From Victivallaceae bacterium (GTDB lineage Bacteria > Verrucomicrobiota > Lentisphaeria > Victivallales > Victivallaceae), in NCBI GenBank assembly GCA_016292515.1, contig JAEDIJ010000030.1, positions 1-26,002 on the forward strand: DNA of 26,002 nt. Reading direction: 5' to 3'. Positions 1 through 5,007 of this stretch are shown one piece after another. The position numbers and the translations under genes are program-made. The notes beneath the pieces were generated by a model. It worked only from the letters and a program-made list of their open reading frames with translations. It was not told the origin of the DNA and made no database searches. Positions within the stretch are counted from its first letter, which is position 1; each line of letters opens with the position of its first letter.

Positions 1-60
1 CGGGGGCAGAGCCCCCGACCAAGCACTTAAAACTAAAAACTTATAACTTAAAACTAAAAA
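1..60. repeat. Right end of intergenic heptamer element (copy 1)
   Basis: A 7-bp stem with 3-nt loop (CGGGGGC, 1-7; GCCCCCG, 11-17) is followed by ACCAAGCA and then five head-to-tail 7-bp units at 26-60: CTTAAAA, CTAAAAA, CTTATAA, CTTAAAA, CTAAAAA. The same hairpin and heptamer array recur at 1962-2009 and 3483-3542, and an inverted array is at 25929-25963. The rest of this copy lies outside the window on the left. It directly follows the 3' end of the minus-strand gene ending at 77. Confidence 0.8.
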
Positions 61-78
61 AGTGCTCCACGCTTTTTT
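56..78 (-). terminator. Hairpin terminator at the end of the 77-1462 gene
   Basis: Read on the minus strand, AAAAAAGCG (78-70), a 5-nt loop and CACTTTTTT (64-56) form a 9-position stem with one mismatch and end in a T run. The stop codon (77-79) overlaps the first arm. Very similar hairpins end rsmG (2006-2028) and the zinc-ribbon gene (3541-3562). Confidence 0.55.
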
Positions 79-1462
79 ATCTTCTCTCGCCGAGCTGGTA
101 GACTTTCAGCGTGATCGCCCAAGCCTCTTCGATGGATATTTCGGCGGGTTCGGAGTTGGTGAAGCAATCGACGAAATAGATTTTGCCCTCTTTGGCGTTG
201 ATGCCGCAGATGATGCGCCACGACGGAGCGGGCGCGCCGACGGCGGGTTTCCCGGTCTTGTCGGTCTTGAAGCCCATCGCGCACCAGAGCGGCAGGTCGC
301 CGCGGAAAAGCATCCTTTCGACTTCGGCGCAAAAGTGGTTGAGCCCGATCTTGTTGGCGGCGCGCGCCTTGGTGAGGATTTCCGGCGAAAGTCCGGGGAC
401 TTTGTCCGGCGGATTGTCGTCGAAATCGAGCGTTTTGACGACCTCCTTGTGCGCCTTGTGATTGGCTTCCGTTGCGAAACGGTTGTAAACGGTTTTCAAC
501 TTGTTGCACTGGTTGCGGGTGAGGAAACTGTCGCCGTCGAGGATCTCGCGGCAGGATATCCCCGTTTTGCCCTCCATTTTGCGGATGGCGCGCCAGGTGT
601 CGGCGAGATCGGCGGCGTCCTTGCCGGGGTTGACTTTGACTTTTTTGGACGAGGAGGAGGACTTTTTCTTCTTTTTCTTTTTGCCGTCGGGAGCGGGGGC
701 AGGAGCGGGCTTTTGCGGCGGCTTTTCTTTCTGCGGTTTTTCCTTGCCGCCGACGGCTTCCTGGACCTGCTGCGGCGTCACGCTGACGCCGTAGTAAGCG
801 GCGAGGCGCGCCGTCGTCGACGCAAAATCATAGCCTTGGAGTCCGGTTCCGGCGGGGACGGGGTAGAGCAACGCGTTTTTATCGGCGTCGAAATAGGCGC
901 GGTGGCGGAAAGACGCCGCATCGGTGAAAAATTCGATCAGCCTTTTGGGCGCGCCGCCGACGGGATAAATTCCGGCGAGCAGAATGACGGGGCCGCGTTT
1001 CAGCGCGGCGTGGCAGATGAGAACTTCCCCCCACGCGCCGCGCCGCAACGAGCCGGAAAGCTGAATTTGTTCAAATCGGTCGGAAAATCGTCCGGCTTCA
1101 TCGGGAAATGTCTTGGCGAGTTCAGCAGTGAATTTTTTCATCAGTTCCGCTCCGTCGGCGGAATTGAGTTTCTTTTCCGCCGAAGCGTAACGGTAGGCGA
1201 CGAGAATGAGTTTTTCCGGAACCGCCTTGCCGACAAAAAGCCGGGCTTCGGCAAGTGGCAGACTTCCGAGCGTCGGTTTGTCCTCGCCTCCGGCGCACCA
1301 GATGGTTTTTTCCTCATTGCCCGGCACCCATCCCGGATAGGCACTTTCGATCTGGTCGCTGGAAGTCTTGAAAAATTCCTCCGTCATTTTTTCCGCGAGA
1401 TCGAGGGCGGAAAGAGTAGTGGCGAAAACGAAGCAGACGAAAAAAGCAAAAAGAGTGCGCAT
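77..1462 (-). CDS. Secreted protein with degenerate C39-peptidase-like domain
   Basis: 461 aa. Residues 1-19 are a signal peptide (MRT, hydrophobic core, ALDLA), so the protein is probably exported. Residues 207-226 (QGYDFASTTARLAAYYGV) resemble the start of C39-like cysteine peptidase domains, where QxxYxCGPAxLAMVLxYYG is usual, but the catalytic cysteine position holds Asp. Residues 389-434 (PLWCAMGF, then SWRIICGIN and KIYFVDCF) resemble the second half of that fold, with Trp where the catalytic His is expected. A low-complexity linker rich in Pro, Lys and Ser (239-277, with poly-Lys then poly-Ser) splits the two halves. I infer a papain-like fold without protease activity. The start has GAAAGGA upstream as ribosome site and a strong promoter at 1493-1522. 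It is alone in its transcription unit. The family match is by eye only; it could also be an unrelated secreted protein. Confidence 0.7.
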   Translation of the reverse strand: MRTLFAFFVCFVFATTLSALDLAEKMTEEFFKTSSDQIESAYPGWVPGNEEKTIWCAGGEDKPTLGSLPLAEARLFVGKAVPEKLILVAYRYASAEKKLNSADGAELMKKFTAELAKTFPDEAGRFSDRFEQIQLSGSLRRGAWGEVLICHAALKRGPVILLAGIYPVGGAPKRLIEFFTDAASFRHRAYFDADKNALLYPVPAGTGLQGYDFASTTARLAAYYGVSVTPQQVQEAVGGKEKPQKEKPPQKPAPAPAPDGKKKKKKKSSSSSKKVKVNPGKDAADLADTWRAIRKMEGKTGISCREILDGDSFLTRNQCNKLKTVYNRFATEANHKAHKEVVKTLDFDDNPPDKVPGLSPEILTKARAANKIGLNHFCAEVERMLFRGDLPLWCAMGFKTDKTGKPAVGAPAPSWRIICGINAKEGKIYFVDCFTNSEPAEISIEEAWAITLKVYQLGERR

Positions 1463-1492
1463 CGGTCGGATTTCCTTTCTGTTATTTTACCT

Positions 1493-1522
1493 ATAATATA
1501 TAGTGTAAAAGGATTTTGTCAA
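1493..1522 (-). promoter_or_regulatory. Sigma-70 promoter of the 77-1462 gene
   Basis: On the minus strand a perfect TTGACA (1522-1517) is followed by TATATT (1500-1495, 16-bp spacer) or TATTAT (1498-1493, 18-bp spacer). It lies about 30 bp upstream of the start at 1462 and points at that gene. Confidence 0.75.
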
Positions 1523-1580
1523 GAATCGCTTCATTGAATCGCATCCTTTTCAGATAATTGAAAAAAATTTTTGTAAAAAC

Positions 1581-1609
1581 TTGAAAAAATGTTTTTAGAG
1601 CGATATAGT
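1581..1609 (+). promoter_or_regulatory. Sigma-70 promoter of the Cys-rich peptide gene
   Basis: TTGAAA (1581-1586), a 17-bp spacer and TATAGT (1604-1609). The predicted start near 1616 leaves a leader of about 128 nt before the peptide ATG at 1744. The leader holds an AGGAG followed by a GTG micro-ORF (1625-1657), a TCGCAT/ATGCGA pair (1644-1649, 1700-1705), an ATTTGC/GCAAAT pair (1691-1696, 1723-1728) and the palindrome TGATATATCA (1712-1721). Confidence 0.65.
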
Positions 1610-1743
1610 AAAGGAGAATCAGGGGTGTTGTACCTTGAAAAAATCGCATCACTCTAAAACTCTTGAAGTGGCGAAATCGGCATAAATCAGATTTGCATAA
1701 TGCGAAAGAAGTGATATATCATAGCAAATAACAGGAGGAAATG

Positions 1744-1872
1744 ATGACTGCTCTATTCGATTACGAGAAGCCGGAATTGCTCGATTTCAATTCGGATTGC
1801 GCCAAGGGTGATAGTTGCTTTGTCGATTGCACCACAGATAACATTTGCGCTACCCCCGCCGACACTCTTTGA
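1744..1872 (+). CDS. Four-cysteine small peptide, candidate RiPP precursor
   Basis: 42 aa (43 if the ATG at 1741 is used). A strong AGGAGG lies at 1733-1738; the 5-nt spacing favours ATG 1744 over 1741 (2 nt). Counting from 1744, Cys are residues 19, 25, 29 and 35, spaced C-x5-C-x3-C-x5-C. The N-terminal half contains YEKPELLDF and then DCAKGDSC. That layout, a short leader with KPEL followed by an AKG/AxG-x-C core, resembles precursors of radical-SAM-modified Cys-rich peptides; CAKGD is a Cys-x3-Asp pair like those joined by thioethers in ranthipeptides. There is no signal peptide. It is a single-gene unit with promoter (1581-1609) and strong terminator (1882-1911). No maturase or exporter gene is in the window, so modification is inference. 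A metal-binding or toxin-like peptide is the alternative. Expression is well supported by the signals; function is not. Confidence 0.7.
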   Translation: MTALFDYEKPELLDFNSDCAKGDSCFVDCTTDNICATPADTL

Positions 1873-1881
1873 GCGTGATGT

Positions 1882-1911
1882 AAAATCCCCGGAAATACCG
1901 GGGATTTTTTT
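1882..1911 (+). terminator. Rho-independent terminator of the Cys-rich peptide gene
   Basis: An 11-bp perfect stem (AAAATCCCCGG at 1882-1892, CCGGGGATTTT at 1898-1908) with AAATA loop and a run of seven T (1905-1911), 9 bp after the peptide stop codon. Confidence 0.9.
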
Positions 1912-2009
1912 GTCCCGCCGTAGCCTTGGCGAAGGGGGATACATCGGCGCATTCCGGGGCGCGGGGGCAATTAGCCCCCGACCAAACACTTAAAACTAAA
2001 AACTTAAAA
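1912..2009. repeat. Intergenic heptamer element, partial (copy 2)
   Basis: Starts with a 29-bp segment (1912-1940) that is the exact reverse complement of 3341-3369. Then comes TCGGCGCATTC and a G-rich stretch shared with 3465-3488, the hairpin CGGGGGC/GCCCCCG (1962-1968, 1974-1980), and three heptamers CTTAAAA, CTAAAAA, CTTAAAA (1989-2009). There is no inverted heptamer array on its left, so it looks like a right end with part of the core in flipped orientation. Confidence 0.75.
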
Positions 2010-2028
2010 AAGCGCTTTACGCTTTTTT
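2006..2028 (-). terminator. Terminator hairpin enclosing the rsmG stop codon
   Basis: AAAAAAGCG (2006-2014) and CGCTTTTTT (2020-2028) are perfect inverted repeats of 9 bp. The loop holds the rsmG stop codon (2017-2019). Read on the minus strand it ends in a T run. Confidence 0.65.
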
Positions 2029-2652
2029 CTCCCCCACCACAAAACATCTTTCGCCGTAATCCAGTGTACGCGTAACGCTGACGCGCCACGTGTAGCGGGC
2101 GTCTTTGGCGAGTTGCGGCAATTCTTCCGCCGCCTGATTGGGGGTTTTGTAGAAAGCGTAAAATCCGGTGCGGTTGAGGAAATTTGTCGTTTCCGCGGCG
2201 ATTTTCGGCGAGGGTGCGACGGCGCGCGCCGTCACGAGATCGAATTTGTGGCGGAACTCCTCTTTGCGGTTGAGTTCCACGGCACGCCCCTGAATCGCGG
2301 TGAGATTGGTCAATTTCAGAGCCGCCGCCGCGCTTTTGACGAAATCGATCTTTTTCCCCGTCGAATCAATGGAAGTGATATGCAAACGCGGATACGCGAG
2401 CGCGAGGACGAGCGAGGGAAATCCGGCGCCGCATCCAACGTCGGCGACGAAAAGAGGTTTTTCCGCGATTTCCGGAAATTCCAGCGCGATCAGCAATGAA
2501 TCGTGAATGTGTTTTTGGAAAAATTCTTCTTTTTCCGTGATGCGCGTCAAATTACAGCGCGTATTGCCCTCGATCAGCAACGCGCGCAATGTCTCGCAAC
2601 GTCCGGCAAATGTTTCGGCGTCCGCGAGATGAAATGCGCTCCAATCAGGCAT
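2017..2652 (-). CDS. rsmG: 16S rRNA (guanine-527-N7)-methyltransferase RsmG
   Basis: 211 aa, matching the family's usual size (about 207 in E. coli). RsmG transfers a methyl group from S-adenosylmethionine to N7 of G527 in 16S rRNA of the small ribosomal subunit. Visible motifs: HIHDSL (48-53), the SAM-binding VADVGCGAGFP loop (about 69-79), an acidic strand end in SIDSTGKK (94-101) and TARAVA (141-146), all characteristic of GidB/RsmG. The start at 2652 is preferred over an in-frame ATG at 2685 because GGAG precedes it and the protein then begins at the usual place; it overlaps the end of the upstream membrane-protein gene by 8 bp, suggesting translational coupling. The stop codon sits in the loop of the terminator hairpin at 2006-2028. 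Confidence 0.92.
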   Translation of the reverse strand: MPDWSAFHLADAETFAGRCETLRALLIEGNTRCNLTRITEKEEFFQKHIHDSLLIALEFPEIAEKPLFVADVGCGAGFPSLVLALAYPRLHITSIDSTGKKIDFVKSAAAALKLTNLTAIQGRAVELNRKEEFRHKFDLVTARAVAPSPKIAAETTNFLNRTGFYAFYKTPNQAAEELPQLAKDARYTWRVSVTRTLDYGERCFVVGEKKA

Positions 2653-3181
2653 AAAGGCAACTCCAAACAGCTCCGTAGAGTGCAATGACGGCGGCGGCGG
2701 CGAAACAAATCGTCATCGCGATGCGGAAAGACGCGTTGCGCGCGGCGAGCCGCGCGGCGTCGCGGAAGTGACGCGGAATCCCCGACACCCAGATGCCGCC
2801 GATGCCGAGCAGCCATCCGACGATCGCGAAAACGGTGTGCCCCGGGATCATTCCCTCAAAAGAAAGGTGCACCAGTTGATACCCTAAAATGATCGCCCAG
2901 CCCGCCGCGACGCGACTGAAAATAAAATCCAGCACGAAATATCCCGCGACCGGCACTGCGATGGCAAGCGGCCAGAAAAGGGGAATGAGGAAATCCGGTG
3001 CGACCGCCCCTGCGTGAGGGATGCACCAGATGAGCGCGGGGATCCCGAAAACGATCCCGACCCAGCGGATGCGGGCGATTTTTTCCCGTCCGGCAAGTTT
3101 ATCCTCCGACGAAGTCGCGTACCAGACGCTGAAAGCACCGCAAAAAAACGCGGCCGCCAGAAACCAGAAAAAAGGCATCAT
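2645..3181 (-). CDS. Small multi-pass membrane protein, unknown function
   Basis: 178 aa. I do not recognise a family. About five or six hydrophobic helices are visible (near residues 2-20, 40-56, 65-90, 92-105, 112-132 and 153-175), separated by short loops with basic residues (GREKIARIR at 31-39, RHFRDAARLAAR about 136-147), so an inner-membrane location is likely. Two ATG codons stand in tandem at 3181 and 3178; only a weak AAGG lies upstream. It is followed by rsmG with an 8-bp overlap, so the two are probably co-transcribed, although no functional link is evident. A weak promoter (TTAAAA, 17 bp, TCTAAT) lies just upstream. Confidence 0.7.
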   Translation of the reverse strand: MMPFFWFLAAAFFCGAFSVWYATSSEDKLAGREKIARIRWVGIVFGIPALIWCIPHAGAVAPDFLIPLFWPLAIAVPVAGYFVLDFIFSRVAAGWAIILGYQLVHLSFEGMIPGHTVFAIVGWLLGIGGIWVSGIPRHFRDAARLAARNASFRIAMTICFAAAAVIALYGAVWSCLYA

Positions 3182-3195
3182 TTTTATCTGACCTT

Positions 3196-3224
3196 ATTAG
3201 AAAAATTCAAGGATACTGTTTTAA
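3196..3224 (-). promoter_or_regulatory. Possible promoter of the membrane protein-rsmG unit
   Basis: On the minus strand TTAAAA (3224-3219), a 17-bp spacer and TCTAAT (3201-3196). The predicted start of transcription would be only about 8 nt from the ATG at 3181, giving an almost leaderless message, which lowers confidence. Confidence 0.35.
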
Positions 3225-3242
3225 CATAGCATGGAAGGAGAA

Positions 3243-3542
3243 AAAAAGCGAATGCTTTTTAGTTTTAAGTTATAAGTTTTAAGTTTTAAGTACTATGCAG
3301 GGAGCTTTTCGGCTCCCTGACCCTCCGACAGCGCAAACGCATCCCCCTTCGCCAAGGCTACGGCGGGACAAGTCGCGTTTGCTTAAAAAGCAATCGGCAG
3401 TACGCATTGACCGAACAAATCGCGTACTGCCGTTTTGTATCGCCCTGTAAGCCGATGCGATGCGTCGGCGCATTCAGGGGTACGGGGGCAGCGCCCCCGA
3501 CCAAGCACTAAAAACTTATAACTTATAACTTAAAACTAAAGA
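3243..3542. repeat. Complete intergenic heptamer element with structured core (copy 3)
   Basis: This fills most of the 3182-3550 gene-free gap. Left end: a hairpin AAAAAGC/GCTTTTT (3243-3249, 3254-3260), five inverted heptamers (TTTTTAG, TTTTAAG, TTATAAG, TTTTAAG, TTTTAAG; 3256-3290) and a CAGGGAGC/GCTCCCTG stem (3298-3305, 3312-3319). Core: GCAAACGC/GCGTTTGC (3333-3340, 3375-3382) enclosing the 29-bp segment shared with 1912-1940; an 11-bp stem CGGCAGTACGC/GCGTACTGCCG (3395-3405, 3422-3432) followed by TTTT; GCCGATGC/GCGTCGGC (3451-3458, 3462-3469, one wobble). Right end: CGGGGGC/GCCCCCG (3483-3489, 3493-3499) and five heptamers from 3508. No protein is encoded. It looks like a MITE-like or mosaic interspersed repeat. 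Confidence 0.8.
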
Positions 3543-3562
3543 AAAAGCGTTTACGCTTTTTT
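3541..3562 (-). terminator. Terminator hairpin enclosing the zinc-ribbon gene stop codon
   Basis: GAAAAAGCG (3541-3549) pairs with CGCTTTTTT (3554-3562); the 4-nt loop contains the stop codon (3551-3553). On the minus strand it is followed by further T residues. It overlaps the last heptamer of the intergenic element. Confidence 0.65.
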
Positions 3563-3970
3563 CTTTTTGGATTTTGAGGCGGATTTTTTCACCGGAGCGG
3601 GTTCCGGCTCGGGCTCGTCGTCGAAATCCTCATCGAATTCTTCGTCCAACTCGGGCTCCGCGTCGAAGTCCTCTTCTTCTTCGGCAAATTCTTCGTCGCT
3701 GAATTCGTTTTCATCGAAGTCTTCGCCGAGCGCGAACTCGTCGTCGTCGAATTCTCCCTCGAATTCATCGTCTTCGTACTCGTCGTCCTCGTCGTCGAAT
3801 TCGCTGAAAATATCCTTTTCCTGATCGTCAAAATCGTCGAAATCCTCCTCGTCCATCAAGGAACTCGGCGCGCCGATCACGGCGCCGCACTCCGGACAGC
3901 ACCCGTCTTCGGCTTCGACTGCACTCTCACTGACTTCGATGTTGCAATAAGGACAATTCACTGTCGCCAT
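3551..3970 (-). CDS. Zinc-ribbon protein with long acidic tail
   Basis: 139 aa. Residues 6-9 (CPYC) and 25-28 (CPEC) form the two knuckles of a small zinc ribbon. Residues about 40-125 are almost entirely Asp, Glu and Phe (repeats such as DEEFDEDFDDE), giving an extremely acidic, probably disordered stretch with regularly spaced aromatic residues. The end (about 127-139) is basic: VKKSASKSKKKKA. There is no signal peptide or membrane segment, so it is probably cytoplasmic. The family is not recognised; a charge-mimic role, binding of basic proteins or regulation of a nucleic-acid machine are possibilities only. The start is preceded by GGGAG at about 11 nt and by the promoter at 4032-4059. 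The gene is transcribed alone and ends in a hairpin terminator. Confidence 0.75.
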   Translation of the reverse strand: MATVNCPYCNIEVSESAVEAEDGCCPECGAVIGAPSSLMDEEDFDDFDDQEKDIFSEFDDEDDEYEDDEFEGEFDDDEFALGEDFDENEFSDEEFAEEEEDFDAEPELDEEFDEDFDDEPEPEPAPVKKSASKSKKKKA

Positions 3971-4031
3971 AATCCGTATTTCTCCCGTTGGTTTTTTTCC
4001 GGATCTACTATCTCCGTTTTATTTAGATGGT

Positions 4032-4059
4032 ACTATATTAGATTTTTTCGATTTTTCAA
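4032..4059 (-). promoter_or_regulatory. Sigma-70 promoter of the zinc-ribbon gene
   Basis: On the minus strand TTGAAA (4059-4054), a 16-bp spacer and TATAGT (4037-4032), about 60 bp upstream of the start at 3970. Confidence 0.65.
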
Positions 4060-4175
4060 TCCCGAATTGTAAAAAAATTCAATTTTTTTTGCATTTCAGG
4101 GGTCTTGCGCTTGAAAAACAAAAACAATGGCATAAATTAAAGAAGAATCTACCTCAAACTATGGAGAAATTCATT

Positions 4176-4964
4176 ATGCGCCGTATTCACTCGTTCACTC
4201 TGGTCGAAATCCTCGTCGTCATCGCGATCATCGGCATTCTCGCCGGATTGATCTTCCCCGCGCTCAACGGAGCGCGCGCCACCAGTCAGACGACGACCTG
4301 TCTCAACAACAAACGCAATCTCGCGCAAATCACCAATGTCTATGCCACGGATCACAACCGCGAGGTCATTTTCTCCTTTGCCAACGATCAGCCGTATTCG
4401 CTGCTTTTCCGCGGTTACACGCTCTCGGCTTACGATCTTGACGTCCTCCCGACGGGGCGGGTCTATATGAGTTTCCCGACGATGCGCTGTCCGCTTGCCA
4501 AGATCCGCGGTACCAAAGGCAAGGAGGAGGATCCCGAGCAGCAGGTTTCCGCGATGTTTGATGTCGAAGGGTGGCTGGACAGCGACATCAACGGCAAAAA
4601 AGGCAAGGAGCGTTACGGCGACTTCCGCATTGAAAAAAAGATCAAAAGCGGTTCGCAAAACGTCGAAGCCGTGGTTTACGCCGTGCGGCAAATGCGCTCG
4701 ACTTCCACGTTGCCGCTTTTTACCGACGCGTTTGAAAAGACCGGCGGAAGTTCCAGAGTCAATCCGCTCAGCAAGGCGACCTGGAAATTCGACGAAAAAG
4801 GTTCCAACGGTTCCAACGGCGTCATTTCTCTGATTCACCAGGACAAAGTGCCCGTCAGTTACGCCGACGGTCACGCCGATTTGCAGGAGAAAAACGGCTT
4901 GGGAACTCTGGGGCTCAACAATTTCTACGACGGTGCTTTCAAATCGGTGAAAGCCAAAAAATAA
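4176..4964 (+). CDS. Type II-style pseudopilin with H-X9-DG motif
   Basis: 262 aa. The N-terminus is a class III prepilin leader: MRRIHS then FTLVEILVVIAIIGILAGL, with the conserved Glu at +5 after the predicted cleavage before Phe, followed by a hydrophobic helix of about 20 residues. Near the C-terminus HQDKVPVSYADG is an exact H-X9-DG motif, the signature of a pseudopilin family abundant in Lentisphaerae and Planctomycetes. By family it would be processed by a prepilin peptidase and held in the inner membrane or assembled in a pseudopilus. The start at 4176 is chosen because GGAG lies 9 nt upstream; the ATG at 4161 lacks this. It lies 43 bp before the GH36 gene, on the same strand, so the pair is probably one operon. 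Its exact role is not known; a link to the glycan the enzyme handles is inference. Confidence 0.85.
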   Translation: MRRIHSFTLVEILVVIAIIGILAGLIFPALNGARATSQTTTCLNNKRNLAQITNVYATDHNREVIFSFANDQPYSLLFRGYTLSAYDLDVLPTGRVYMSFPTMRCPLAKIRGTKGKEEDPEQQVSAMFDVEGWLDSDINGKKGKERYGDFRIEKKIKSGSQNVEAVVYAVRQMRSTSTLPLFTDAFEKTGGSSRVNPLSKATWKFDEKGSNGSNGVISLIHQDKVPVSYADGHADLQEKNGLGTLGLNNFYDGAFKSVKAKK

Positions 4965-5007
4965 GTCGTCGCATTCCGGATCAAACTCATACCTGAAAGG
5001 TTTTTTT

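Noticed and set aside
62..1537. A 491-codon plus-strand open frame opposite the secreted C39-like gene
   Set aside because: The minus strand has the signal peptide, promoter, ribosome site and terminator; the plus frame has none of these.
1678..1702. Possible sigma-54 promoter (GGCATAAATCAGATTTGC)
   Set aside because: The GG and GC elements are 14 bp apart instead of the required 10.
2653..2685. An upstream start for rsmG at 2685
   Set aside because: It would deepen the overlap with the membrane-protein gene, has no better ribosome site, and adds residues that RsmG proteins do not have.
3231..3275. A micro-ORF after AAGGAG at the left edge of the intergenic element
   Set aside because: It runs only into the heptamer array (MEGEKKR then Phe/Lys/Leu codons), so it is a by-product of the repeat and the adjoining hairpin.
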